From the NCBI GenBank assembly GCA_964532465.1, contig CAZHHX010000001.1:124001-188000 (forward strand): 64,000 bases of DNA, in the 5' to 3' direction. This DNA comes from JAPLKB01 sp964532465. Lineage in GTDB: Bacteria > Desulfobacterota > Syntrophorhabdia > Syntrophorhabdales > Syntrophorhabdaceae. Shown piece after piece: positions 1-8,132 of the stretch; position 1 is the first letter of the stretch, and the number at the start of each line of letters is the position of its first letter. The position numbers were made by a program, and so were the translations under genes. The notes beneath the pieces were generated by a model. That model did not search any database. It was given only the letters and a program-made list of their open reading frames with translations, and was not told the DNA's origin.

Positions 1-923
1 TGTCCGCCGTCTTCGACAAAAACAACCTTTGCGCTTGCCAGTTTCACCGGGGAGGCGACCTGTGAAGGCGGATTGCCGCAGACAGGGCAGGAGGGGTTGC
101 GGATAAGGTCATGGGTGCGCGAAGTCCAGGTGCGCAGATCTATGGAAAGAATCCTGCCTTTCAGTCCGTCCGCTGCCCCGGTTATGGCTTTGGCAGCTTC
201 GATTGCAGTAAACTCACAGGCTGCCCTTATACTTCCCGGTAAAGAGGGCAGCGTCGGTTCGGTCTTAATACCCCTTGCTGCGGCAAAGTTCTGTATCACC
301 CGATGTCGTGACAGTTTTTGACGCAGGCATAGCGGGCAGCCCGTTTCTCCCGGAACAAAAAGGGGGCCTATCCATATCTCGAAACCGGCTGGACGGAACA
401 GCATCAGGGGTCGTCCCGCCTTCCGTGCTGACAGGGCGATGCCCGTCAAATCATCCAGCAGGTAGTCATCCGTCAGCACTATGTCGAAGGTGCTTTCGCT
501 CTCGTCCGTTGTTCGTGTGACGGCGAGGTCGGCAAGGGAAAAAAGAAGCGGTTCAGGGTTTGTCTTTCCCAGCGCCAGTACGCGTACTTTCGATGCCCTG
601 AGCGCGGCCTCTGCGGATGACGGGCTCAGCCCCAGGCCATGCCAGAAGCCTGCTTGCCCCGGTTTCGTGACCGGCTCCTGCTCGGCGATGAGCCCCTTCT
701 TCTCCAGAAGCATGAGAGCATAATAAACCCTGGCAGCGTCTATTTCTCCTGACAGGGTTTCGGCAATATCATCTGCGCTGCGCACTCCGTCGATAAGCGG
801 TACAATCTTGTTATAAAGCGTGCCGTAAAGGACAGTGGCGCCGTCCTCTGAAAAAACAAGCACTCCTTCATCAGGGATAACGGACGGCTGTAAGTGTTCC
901 TTGAATACCGGAATGTTGATCAT
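1..923 (-). CDS. TOMM leader-binding / cyclodehydratase partner protein (C-terminal part off window)
   Basis: Partial gene running off the left edge; about 307 residues can be translated. Residues 10-75 look like a RiPP recognition element: a VVPDEGVLVF-like strand stretch, then YGTLYNKIVPLIDG and a small winged-helix-like segment ending in a LLEKKGLI motif. That arrangement is typical of the C proteins that bind TOMM precursor leaders. Two CxxC pairs (CPLC near residue 194, CPVC near residue 279) match the structural zinc site of the E1-like cyclodehydratase partner. In this family the protein presents the precursor to a YcaO enzyme that makes azolines from Cys/Ser/Thr; the YcaO part is often fused or adjacent and would lie to the left. 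ATG at 923 is chosen because GAGGAG precedes it. Family assignment is by pattern recognition only. Confidence 0.78.
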   Translation of the reverse strand, partial: MINIPVFKEHLQPSVIPDEGVLVFSEDGATVLYGTLYNKIVPLIDGVRSADDIAETLSGEIDAARVYYALMLLEKKGLIAEQEPVTKPGQAGFWHGLGLSPSSAEAALRASKVRVLALGKTNPEPLLFSLADLAVTRTTDESESTFDIVLTDDYLLDDLTGIALSARKAGRPLMLFRPAGFEIWIGPLFVPGETGCPLCLRQKLSRHRVIQNFAAARGIKTEPTLPSLPGSIRAACEFTAIEAAKAITGAADGLKGRILSIDLRTWTSRTHDLIRNPSCPVCGNPPSQVASPVKLASAKVVFVEDGG

Positions 924-1537
924 CGATACATCTCCTCATGTTGTAACTGTATTGTTTGAAATATTCGCTCTTTTTGTTGTCTTGCGTGCATTGCTCTTTT
1001 CCATGTTTTGCTCTTTGCAGGCGGTAAGTTTGTTCAGTTTCATTTCCTTTCTTAGCATTCCCCTGTTTATCCATATAAAAACCTGTGAACATTAATCCTA
1101 AAACACAAATTTGAATTCGGAAAAAGCACGGCTTCTTCATTATGAAATAAATTTCCTGACTTAGAATTCCATATTTTCCGATTATACCACCGCAATGTTC
1201 CTTTTTTCAAATCCTCCGCAGCCTACCCGGCCTTATTTTCCAGATTACCTAATCAGGGTATTCGTCAGCCGGTTTGGGTGCTGTATTTAAAACTGGTTCT
1301 TTTCATTTCAAGTGGGTAATACAGCTTGATAGCTGCAAGATTATGATGATCCTTTAAGTGTGAAGAACTTTCTGAAGTCTACACTGCGTGGTTTTTGCCA
1401 GAGACGCTACTTTCTTCCTGTAAAAAACACAGTCAACCTTTTTGGCGTCGTAGCAACTTTCAATCGGTAACATATAACCCTGAAATAGAAGAAATACTCC
1501 TAAATTTCAAAAATTATGCGATTATGATATATTAATT
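924..1537. other. Intergenic region upstream of the TOMM gene
   Basis: No convincing gene of ordinary size. It must hold the promoter of the minus-strand TOMM gene. A 35-codon minus-strand ORF (1043 down to 936) beginning MKLNKL ends just before the TOMM ribosome binding site, but its own ribosome binding site is badly spaced. The rest is AT-rich with no clear hairpin. Confidence 0.4.
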
Positions 1538-1583
1538 GTTATGTCTTAGCGGCTTCCACAAAAATGCTAACGGAGGACGATTC

Positions 1584-2072
1584 ATGAAAACTATGGCTTC
1601 TGTACTATTTGTGATCCTTACCTTGGTCGTCACTGGTTGCGCTACAAATACAGCTAACAACGCCGGGCAGTCACTGGCTCGCACCGAGACCTGCAAGGCG
1701 ACGACTGAAAAGGAGATCGCCGCGCTCTTCGATAGGTGGAATCAGTCACTACAAACGGGTGATCCACATAAAGTAGTCGCCAACTATGCTGAGCGATCAA
1801 TGCTTTTGCCGACAGTTTCAAATAGGCCACGCCTGACACCAGCCGAAAAAGAAGACTATTTCCATCACTTTCTTGAAAACGGCCCATCAGGAGAAATTAA
1901 TTTGAGAATGATTGATATCGGCTGCAACTCTGCCGTAGACGCTGGTCTCTATACGTTTACTTTCAGAAAAACGGGCACCAAGGTCAGTGCGCGTTACACC
2001 TACACCTATCGGTGGGATGGCAAACAGTGGCTCATTACCAGTCATCACTCGTCCGCTATGCCTGAGAAGTAA
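1584..2072 (+). CDS. Small NTF2/SnoaL-like (SgcJ/EcaC-type) lipoprotein
   Basis: 162 aa from ATG 1584, which has GGAGG eight bases upstream; the longer upstream reading lacks a ribosome binding site. Residues 1-18 form a lipoprotein signal ending in VVTGC, so the mature protein is probably membrane-anchored. The rest (about 35-160) resembles the SnoaL/DUF4440 cone fold: an N-terminal helix with EKEIAALFDRWNQSL, YAERSMLLPT, and C-terminal strands ending in WLITSHHSS. Members either bind small ligands or have unknown function, so no substrate is assigned. It is the only gene of a solitary cassette. A decayed paralogue of its 5' end lies at 35.77-35.88 kb. Confidence 0.68.
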   Translation: MKTMASVLFVILTLVVTGCATNTANNAGQSLARTETCKATTEKEIAALFDRWNQSLQTGDPHKVVANYAERSMLLPTVSNRPRLTPAEKEDYFHHFLENGPSGEINLRMIDIGCNSAVDAGLYTFTFRKTGTKVSARYTYTYRWDGKQWLITSHHSSAMPEK

Positions 2073-2081
2073 TCCATGACC

Positions 2082-2145
2082 GACATAACACGAGGATTCA
2101 GCCAATTGCCGATAAATCTGGCTCTGGTTGATCCTCGTGTTGCAC
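2082..2145 (+). repeat. attC-like recombination site of the lone cassette
   Basis: R'' box ACATAAC at 2083-2089 and R' box GTTGCAC at 2139-2145. Between and overlapping them are perfect 11-base arms AACACGAGGAT (2087-2097) and ATCCTCGTGTT (2131-2141), with an inner AGCC/GGCT extension. Total length is 64 bases, similar to the array sites at 26-29 kb. The hairpin has no T run, so it is not read as a terminator. Confidence 0.58.
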
Positions 2146-2378
2146 TCTTTCAATTTGGTAATCAATGCTTTTATTTAAATTTTTTGCTGAACCTGCCGAA
2201 GAATTTGCATTGATGTTTTTTCGGTGCTGATATAAAATTGTGAATTAGTAAAATATCTTGATCAGATTGTCACCAGCGTTAAAGGTTTTGTAAAAAAGTT
2301 GAATGAAAAGTGTTCATGAAACTTTTTGTGCTTATTTATAGTTTGGCAACCGGAATAAACTGGACGCTTAGGAAGAAC

Positions 2379-2477
2379 ATGAAAACGAACAAACTTATCC
2401 CCGACCAGGAGCTGACAGCGAAAAAAATCAAAAACAGAACAATTAAAACAAAAGCTTTTGACAATAAACGGCTTTAA
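2379..2477 (+). CDS. 32-aa Lys-rich small ORF just upstream of the precursor peptide
   Basis: ATG 2379 is preceded by AGGAAG at good spacing. The stop (2475-2477) lies directly before the AAGGAGGG ribosome binding site of the NHLP precursor, so the two could be translationally coupled. The peptide begins MKTNKLIPD and is rich in Lys, Thr and Asn, with no Cys and no Gly-Gly processing site. It could be a leader ORF, a second small product, or chance. No family recognised. Confidence 0.3.
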   Translation: MKTNKLIPDQELTAKKIKNRTIKTKAFDNKRL

Positions 2478-2492
2478 AAAGGAGGGTATAAA

Positions 2493-2774
2493 ATGGAAGA
2501 AGAAAGAAAAGATCAGAGAAAAAAAGTGGCAAAGGTGATAGCCATGGCGTGGAGCGATGAATCTTTCAAAGAGAAGCTCCTTTCAGATCCCAGGGCAGTG
2601 CTGGAAGCAAACGGTATTGATGTACCGGAAGGTTTCAAAATAAAGATGCTGGAAGAAAAAGACGACACAAGGTTTTTTATCCTGCCCCAGCCGCCTGAGG
2701 AAATTTCTGTAACAGATATTGAAGACAGGCTGGCCGCTTGGACCGATGGAATATGTGTTTGTGTTTCACACTGA
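2493..2774 (+). CDS. NHLP-leader RiPP precursor peptide
   Basis: 93 aa with a strong AAGGAGGG ribosome binding site. Residues 10-65 match the nitrile-hydratase-alpha-like leader (NHLP family): AMAWSDESFKEKLLSDPRAV, then LEANGIDVPEGFKIKMLEE and FFILPQPPEE. The tail after about residue 80 is short (AAWTDGICVCVSH) and has Cys88, Cys90, Ser92 and Thr84, residues that a YcaO cyclodehydratase can turn into azolines. No enzyme genes flank it directly. The TOMM protein at 1-923 is the obvious partner, now separated from it by an integron-type cassette. The core boundary cannot be set from sequence alone because no GG or GA cleavage motif is visible. Confidence 0.85.
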   Translation: MEEERKDQRKKVAKVIAMAWSDESFKEKLLSDPRAVLEANGIDVPEGFKIKMLEEKDDTRFFILPQPPEEISVTDIEDRLAAWTDGICVCVSH

Positions 2775-3231
2775 GTTGGCATTAAATCAGTCCTTTGAAT
2801 AGGTCTAGTCGATACAATATGTATTTGTATTTAATGCAAAATTGATTACCATATACGCATAAAAGTTTTGTGTTAAAGGTCTGCTTATGCAGCCGCCGCA
2901 GGCGCCTGATTACTATGGCGCAACCGGCGGTCTTTTAGGTTTTGCTGTTCCGGCTGATACTGATTCTATCTGTTTTTCAATAAGGGGGACCTTTGGGGAC
3001 ACCCTCTGCCTGTCCATTCAACCTGAAAAAAGCAGTTTTAAAGAATGAGTAGGGAGAGGCATAGGGAAAAAGAGAAAAAAGCAAGATGCAAAGCCTCATA
3101 CGGTGGTGGCTATAGAAATACTTGAAAAGTGAAAAAAGGAAGATACAATTTAAAGATCAGAGCTTGTGCAAAGGCCTCTATTTGTAATAACTTTATTCAT
3201 GATGTCTGAAAATCACGATGGAGGTAAAAAG
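2775..3231. other. Intergenic region after the RiPP precursor
   Basis: Holds one possible small ORF (2887-3048, listed separately). A GGGGACC...GGGGACAC stretch at 2983-3002 resembles the GGGGACAC motifs ahead of the RAYT gene at 33.0 kb. No terminator with a T run was found after the precursor. Confidence 0.35.
2887..3048 (+). CDS. Possible 53-aa peptide downstream of the precursor
   Basis: ATG 2887 has AAAGG about seven bases upstream. The peptide starts MQPPQAPDYYGATGGLLGF and contains two Cys. It is not like the NHLP leader. Position and composition make a second substrate or accessory peptide conceivable, but a chance ORF is as likely. Confidence 0.2.
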   Translation: MQPPQAPDYYGATGGLLGFAVPADTDSICFSIRGTFGDTLCLSIQPEKSSFKE

Positions 3232-5373
3232 ATGTTGTCTCATACATGGCGTTTCTTCAGAACAGGCGGTTTTGACCAGGTGTCAATTGAAACAGGCGCC
3301 GACCTTCTTTCATTGGAGGAATTGGATCAGAAACTCTGGGCAGCCCTGAGTTGTCCGGTAAAAGATCTTGAATTCGATTCAAAAACACTGGAACTTGTTG
3401 ATTCTGACCATGACGGCCATATACGTGCCCCTGAAATTATAGAAGCAGTCAAATGGGCCGGCTCAGTTCTTAAAGATTCTGAATTTCTGCTAAATGGGTC
3501 AGAGGGGATACCTCTTTCAGCAATAAACGATGAGACGGATGAAGGCAGGGGACTTCTTTCTTCGGCTCAGCATATTCTGAACAACCTGGGTAAAGAAGGA
3601 TCTGATTTTATCAGTACAGAGGATACTGACAGCGAGGAGAGGATTTTCGCTCAGATGAAATTCAACGGGGATGGTATTATTACTGTTGAATCTGCTGATA
3701 CTGAAACAGTAAAGTCGGTTATTGCGGATATTATAAATTGTCTGGATGCCGATATAGACCGCAATGGCAGCCCAGGGATATCACAGGAAAAGGCTGATCA
3801 ATTTTTTGCCGAGATACAGGCATACTCCGAATGGCAGAATAACAGCAAAAGTGAGGCCCAAATCCTCATCCTCGGTAATGCCACAGAGAATGCTTTTGAA
3901 ACTCTGAGCGCGGTGCGGAATAAAGTAAATGACTATTTTATCCGTTGCAGCCTTGCTAAATTCGATAAGCGGTCTGCCGAGTCACTCAATCCTTCCGACG
4001 CAGACTATCAAAGGGTTGCCCCTCAAGACCTTTCCGAGTCTTCACAATCTTTTGCGTTATTTCCTGTTGCCCTTGTTGAACATGACAAACCGTTGCCTCT
4101 TGTTGAAGGAATAAATCCGGCATGGATTGAATTAATAACACGATTAAGAGAAGATGTGGTCAAACCGTTACTTGGTGATAAAAGCAGTATAACTGCTGAA
4201 GAGTGGGATAGCATAAATACCCGCTTTGCCTCTTGCAGTGCCTGGCGGGCTGCAAAGCCTGAGACATCTATTGAGAAGCTCGGGATGGAAAGAATCAGCG
4301 AAATACTGAATGGCGGCAAGTATAAGCAACTGATTGATGAGCTGATAGCCAGGGATATAGCCTTTGAACCGGAGGCAAACGCTATTTCTTCAGTTGATAA
4401 ACTTGTCCGCTACTGCAAATATTTGCACACGCTGATTAATAATTTTGTTGCCTTCCGTGATTTTTATGATCATCGGTCAAAAGCTGTTTTCCAGACCGGC
4501 ACTCTGTATCTTGACGGCAGGAGCTGCGACCTCTGCGTTAAGGTCGATGATATTAATGCCCATGTTGTTCTGTCGAGTTTAAGCCGTGTCTATCTTGTCT
4601 ACTGCAATTGTGCCCGTCGCGGTGGAACCGATAAAATGATGATTGCCGCAGCATTTACCGCAGGAGATTCCGACCAGCTTATGGTGGGACGTAATGGTGT
4701 TTTTTACGATAGGAAAGGTCAGGATTGGGATGCCACAATCGCACGGATCATCGAACACCCCATCAGCATAAGACAGGCATTCTGGGCTCCATATAAGCAG
4801 GCCGGCAGGATGGTGAGCGAACAACTGATGAAACTTGCTGCTGCACGCTCAAAAGCATCGGAAGACAGAATGGCGGCATCAGCAATGCAGTCAGGGATGC
4901 AGACTGCCGCCGGAAAACCCCCTGTCGAGAAGGTCTTTGATGCCGGCAGGTTTGCCGGTATATTTGCCGCCATCGGTCTTGCCATCGGCGCCATCGGTAC
5001 AGCAATAGCTTCAATTGTAACAGGGCTTTTGCGTATGGCCTGGTGGCAATTGCCCTTTGTGATAATCGGCGTCATGCTGCTTATTTCCGGTCCGTCCATG
5101 CTTATTGCCTGGCTCAAATTGAGAAAACGCAATCTCGGTCCTATCCTTGACGCAAACGGCTGGGCTGTTAATGCCCGCGCAAAGATCAATATAAAGTTCG
5201 GCAGATCCCTGACCGGATTGGCAAAGTTACCTGAAGGTTCAGAAAGATCGCTTACTGATCCCTATGCCGACAAGAAGAAACCCTGGAGCTTATATATTCT
5301 GATTGTTCTCTTAATTATTGCCTGCATTGTCTTCTGGAAATACGGCTATCTTGCAATGCTTTTTAAGGTATAA
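3232..5373 (+). CDS. EF-hand protein with C-terminal membrane segments, function unknown
   Basis: 713 aa from ATG 3232, chosen over the upstream reading because GGAGG lies seven bases before it. The N-terminus carries a canonical EF-hand calcium loop (DSDHDGHIRAPE, about residues 60-71), with two more degenerate D/N-rich loops (NGDGIITVE near 145 and DADIDRNGS near 180). The middle is soluble-looking and contains several Cys (SCDLCVKV, YCNCARRGG). Near the C-terminus are three hydrophobic segments, about residues 570-597, 603-630 and 683-706, with a charged loop between the second and third. I recognise the architecture as a recurrent uncharacterised bacterial protein but cannot name a function. 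It is followed 24 bases later by a lipoprotein gene on the same strand. Confidence 0.7.
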   Translation: MLSHTWRFFRTGGFDQVSIETGADLLSLEELDQKLWAALSCPVKDLEFDSKTLELVDSDHDGHIRAPEIIEAVKWAGSVLKDSEFLLNGSEGIPLSAINDETDEGRGLLSSAQHILNNLGKEGSDFISTEDTDSEERIFAQMKFNGDGIITVESADTETVKSVIADIINCLDADIDRNGSPGISQEKADQFFAEIQAYSEWQNNSKSEAQILILGNATENAFETLSAVRNKVNDYFIRCSLAKFDKRSAESLNPSDADYQRVAPQDLSESSQSFALFPVALVEHDKPLPLVEGINPAWIELITRLREDVVKPLLGDKSSITAEEWDSINTRFASCSAWRAAKPETSIEKLGMERISEILNGGKYKQLIDELIARDIAFEPEANAISSVDKLVRYCKYLHTLINNFVAFRDFYDHRSKAVFQTGTLYLDGRSCDLCVKVDDINAHVVLSSLSRVYLVYCNCARRGGTDKMMIAAAFTAGDSDQLMVGRNGVFYDRKGQDWDATIARIIEHPISIRQAFWAPYKQAGRMVSEQLMKLAAARSKASEDRMAASAMQSGMQTAAGKPPVEKVFDAGRFAGIFAAIGLAIGAIGTAIASIVTGLLRMAWWQLPFVIIGVMLLISGPSMLIAWLKLRKRNLGPILDANGWAVNARAKINIKFGRSLTGLAKLPEGSERSLTDPYADKKKPWSLYILIVLLIIACIVFWKYGYLAMLFKV

Positions 5374-5397
5374 CAGCAAAGAAGAAGGGAGGAGTGC

Positions 5398-5643
5398 ATG
5401 AGAACGCAGATATATTATGGCAAGGAAACAATAAAAAGAGTATTGCTGATAATGTTTTTAATGGCTTTTATAACAGGCTGCACCGCTTATTATACAAAAC
5501 CCGGGAAAAGCACAGCCGAATTCAATAGAGACAAGCAATACTGCGAAGGGATTGCAAAACAGGAAGCGGCCCGTAAGGGTGCCAGAGTTTGCGACGAGAT
5601 TGACCGGTGCCTGGTGAACACAAAGGGCTGGAAAAGAGACTGA
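5398..5643 (+). CDS. Small lipoprotein
   Basis: 81 aa, ATG preceded by GGGAGGAG. A signal segment with FLMAFITGC gives a lipobox, so the mature peptide of about 54 residues is probably lipidated. The remainder is charged and contains three further Cys (YCEGIAK, RVCDEIDRC). It is probably co-transcribed with the EF-hand protein, 24 bases upstream. Function not recognised. Confidence 0.6.
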   Translation: MRTQIYYGKETIKRVLLIMFLMAFITGCTAYYTKPGKSTAEFNRDKQYCEGIAKQEAARKGARVCDEIDRCLVNTKGWKRD

Positions 5644-5931
5644 CACATTAATCAATGTTCTTGCAAAGGGAAAGGCCGGAATAAATAAAGCAATCGAATA
5701 TATATACTTTGTTTATAATGTTACTTTGAAGTTTCCTACCCATCTGTTAGTCTTTATGTTATTATTACGTATTCTTTAGTAAGAATTTGGCAGCGCCATG
5801 ATTAACACCAAAACACAAGAAATTTTCTGCGGTTCTATTACTCTGTCAGCCTTATTCACGACCTCTACGGAGTCGGCAAGATTGGCTTGCCTCTGCGATT
5901 ACATGACCGGGATTATGGGAGATTTTATCTG

Positions 5932-6507
5932 ATGATTCTTAAAGACTATTATCGCATACTCAAACTGACAAGAGACGCTTCAGATTCTGAAATAAAAAAT
6001 GCATACAGGAAATTAGCCCTTGAATGTCATCCTGACCATCATCAGGAAGACCCTGAAGCTGAAGAGAAATTCAAAGTGATAAACGAAGCCTATTCAGTTT
6101 TGGGAGACTTGGAAAAACGTAGAGATTATGATCTTACGCATCATTCTTACTCAACAATATCGGATGGTTATGAACACGTTGATAAGAGTATGGGCAGCAG
6201 ATATCAGCATGCCATGAGAGGAAATGGGTCTTGCGGAAGATCGAGTCTTTTCGCCCAAAAAACGGTTTTAAACGTAAGACCGGGACAACTCTATGAGTTT
6301 CTTCTTACTCCTGATGAAGCCCAACGGGGAACTGAGAGGGTAGTTTTGATTACCACGGGCAGAAAGCGACAAGGATATCGTGTCCGAATTCCGGGAGGGG
6401 TAAGCCAGGGGGAACAAATAAAAACGATCCTCGGAAGGGATGAAAGCAACTATATTTTTGTCAGAATAACGATATCAGAGTCAGTACACCGCAGTTGCAT
6501 GTTTTGA
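5932..6507 (+). CDS. J-domain protein (CbpA/DnaJ-like, short)
   Basis: 191 aa from ATG 5932 (GGGAGA nine bases upstream). Residues 3-66 are a J domain: DYYRILKLTRDAS, AYRKLALECHPD with the invariant HPD tripeptide, then EKFKVINEAYSVLGD. J domains stimulate the ATPase of DnaK-type Hsp70. A short C-terminal segment (VLNVRPGQLYEFLLTPDEA, then YRVRIPGGV) resembles a single DnaJ substrate-binding lobe. There is no G/F-rich region and no zinc finger. A helper of a dedicated or general Hsp70 is likely; the client is unknown. Confidence 0.82.
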   Translation: MILKDYYRILKLTRDASDSEIKNAYRKLALECHPDHHQEDPEAEEKFKVINEAYSVLGDLEKRRDYDLTHHSYSTISDGYEHVDKSMGSRYQHAMRGNGSCGRSSLFAQKTVLNVRPGQLYEFLLTPDEAQRGTERVVLITTGRKRQGYRVRIPGGVSQGEQIKTILGRDESNYIFVRITISESVHRSCMF

Positions 6508-6745
6508 ATCTGCGAAAATATTTTACCTGTCCTGTATGCGTAGTATTTTTCCGGTCAAGTATATCATCAAATTCCCTCATCAACAAAACAGGTTTTGCTT
6601 TTTAATACAATAAACATAACACGGAAAAACTTATTGGCAGCAACAAAGATGTGTATTCAAGCAAAACCCGCGCAGCGTAAATTTCAGAGACAATAAACAT
6701 GAAAAAACATAGAGGGGAAAACTTTTCCAATACAACAAAAAACCC
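6508..6745. other. Intergenic region before the dcw promoter
   Basis: No gene seen. A weak hairpin CAAAA/TTTTG followed by CTTTTT near 6583-6603 may terminate the J-domain transcript. The rest is AT-rich. Confidence 0.3.
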
Positions 6746-6773
6746 TTGACAAAATTTACAGTTATAGTATAAC
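6746..6773 (+). promoter_or_regulatory. Sigma-70 promoter of the dcw cluster
   Basis: TTGACA at 6746-6751 and TATAAC at 6768-6773, spaced by 16 bases, about 40 bases before mraZ and just ahead of the MraZ boxes. Confidence 0.6.
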
Positions 6774-6780
6774 TCTCTAA

Positions 6781-6806
6781 AGTGGTAAAAAGTGTATAAT
6801 GGTGGG
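6781..6806 (+). promoter_or_regulatory. MraZ operator: three direct repeats with 10-bp period
   Basis: AGTGGT (6781), AGTGTA (6791) and GGTGGG (6801) lie exactly one helical turn apart between the promoter and mraZ. MraZ is known to bind GTGGG-type repeats at this spacing in its own leader, so autoregulation is the natural reading. Confidence 0.6.
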
Positions 6807-6813
6807 ATAAAAA

Positions 6814-7254
6814 ATGTTTGCCGGAAGATTTGAATACGCCATAGACGATAAGAGCAGAGTCAGTATCCCCTCGAAATTCAGGGAGATTTTGTCGGCAAAT
6901 CACGACATGAGGCTCATGGTCACAAATCTTGACGGCTGTATTGTGGGATATCCTTACCAGGAGTGGATGGGCATACAGCAAAAGATATCAAATTACGGGG
7001 CGATAAAAAAAGAAGCGCGCGCATTTTTAAGATATTTTTACTCCGGTGTTACCGAATGCCTCATAGACAAGCTCGGGAGGGTTCTCATACCACAATCGCT
7101 TAAGGCGGATGCGGCCATCATAAAAAATGTCGTGATTATCGGTGTGGGCAACAAAATAGAAATATGGGCGCAGGAAAGATGGGAAGATCTGGTTAAAAAG
7201 GCAACTTCCGATCCTGATCAAGTAGCCGATATTGTTTCGGAACTCGGCCTTTGA
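6814..7254 (+). CDS. mraZ: Transcriptional regulator MraZ
   Basis: 146 aa, the usual length. It has two AbrB-like SpoVT/MraZ half-domains: the first begins MFAGRFEYAIDDKSRVSIPSKF, the second centres on DKLGRVLIPQSL. MraZ forms a ring-shaped DNA-binding oligomer that controls the dcw operon. It is the first gene of the cluster, and its stop overlaps the rsmH start by one base. Confidence 0.95.
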   Translation: MFAGRFEYAIDDKSRVSIPSKFREILSANHDMRLMVTNLDGCIVGYPYQEWMGIQQKISNYGAIKKEARAFLRYFYSGVTECLIDKLGRVLIPQSLKADAAIIKNVVIIGVGNKIEIWAQERWEDLVKKATSDPDQVADIVSELGL

Positions 7255-8129
7255 TGGGTGTTGTACATATACCTGTCCTTCTTGAAGAAGTAATTAATAA
7301 CCTTGTAAGTGAAAAAACGAATGTTTTTATAGACGCAACAGTAGGAGCAGGAGGACACGCGTCTCATATACTTGAGAGGTATAAAAATGTAAGACTTATC
7401 GGCTTGGATGCCGATGAAGACATTTTGAGAATTGCCGGGGAAAGACTAAATGAGTTTGAAGACAGGGCAAAATTGATCAGAGGAAATTTCAGAGATTTAA
7501 AGGGAATTTTAACTTCTGAAGGCATTGCATCCGTTGACGGCATTCTTTTTGATCTTGGTCTTTCAACTTTTCAGATAACAGGAGAAAGAGGCTTCAGTTT
7601 TAATGATGACAGTTTCCTTGATATGAGAATGGATAATAGAGGGACCTTAACCGCCTACGATGTTGTGAATGATTATGACTACAAAGAGCTGCTGCAAATA
7701 ATCAGAGACTATGGAGAAGATTACCGGGCTCCGGCCATTGCGAAAATGATTGTAGAGACAAGAAAGAAAAACCCCATATCCACTGCAAAGGAGCTGGGTG
7801 GCATCGTGCTCAAAGCAAAAAGAAGAACAGGGAAAATCCATCCTGCGACAAAGACTTTTCAAGCGATCAGAATTGAGGTTAATGATGAGTTAAGAAGTCT
7901 ACAAAGAGGCATAGAAGCAGCCATTGACATGCTCTCACCGGAAGGCAGGGTGGGAGTAATCTCTTTCCATTCCCTTGAGGACAGGATTGCAAAGTTTGCA
8001 TTCAGGGCAGCTTCTGAACTCAATATAATAACAAAAAAACCTATAAGGGCGGAAAGAGTTGAAATAAAGGAGAATCCAAGCTCAAGAAGCGCGAAATTGA
8101 GGGTAGCAGAAAAAAAGCAAGGGGGTTAG
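7254..8129 (+). CDS. rsmH: 16S rRNA (cytosine-1402-N4)-methyltransferase RsmH
   Basis: 291 aa from the ATG that shares its A with the mraZ stop. It contains the SAM-binding DATVGAGGHA motif, LIGLDADEDIL, and the MraW signatures FDLGLST and HPATKTFQAIRIEVN. It methylates N4 of C1402 in 16S rRNA. Second gene of the dcw operon, as in most bacteria. Confidence 0.96.
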   Translation: MGVVHIPVLLEEVINNLVSEKTNVFIDATVGAGGHASHILERYKNVRLIGLDADEDILRIAGERLNEFEDRAKLIRGNFRDLKGILTSEGIASVDGILFDLGLSTFQITGERGFSFNDDSFLDMRMDNRGTLTAYDVVNDYDYKELLQIIRDYGEDYRAPAIAKMIVETRKKNPISTAKELGGIVLKAKRRTGKIHPATKTFQAIRIEVNDELRSLQRGIEAAIDMLSPEGRVGVISFHSLEDRIAKFAFRAASELNIITKKPIRAERVEIKENPSSRSAKLRVAEKKQGG

Positions 8130-8132
8130 GGT

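Larger units (their letters stand above)
1538..2145 (+). mobile_element. Lone integron-type gene cassette
   Basis: The segment begins with GTTATGTC (1538-1545). After its single gene comes GACATAAC (2082-2089), the exact 8-base reverse complement. This is what is expected when a circular cassette has inserted at the G of a GTT core site: the R'' box of its attC pairs with its own first bases. The attC is completed by a hairpin and GTTGCAC (2139-2145). No integrase gene and no second attC are seen next to it. It separates the two RiPP genes. Confidence 0.62.

Noticed and set aside
73..723. Plus-strand frames of about 80 codons at the left edge
   Set aside because: They are antisense to a long minus-strand frame with clear TOMM-partner motifs.
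2087..2141. 11-base hairpin after the lipoprotein gene as a transcription terminator
   Set aside because: No T run follows, the loop is long, and the arms fit an attC site whose R'' box complements the cassette start.
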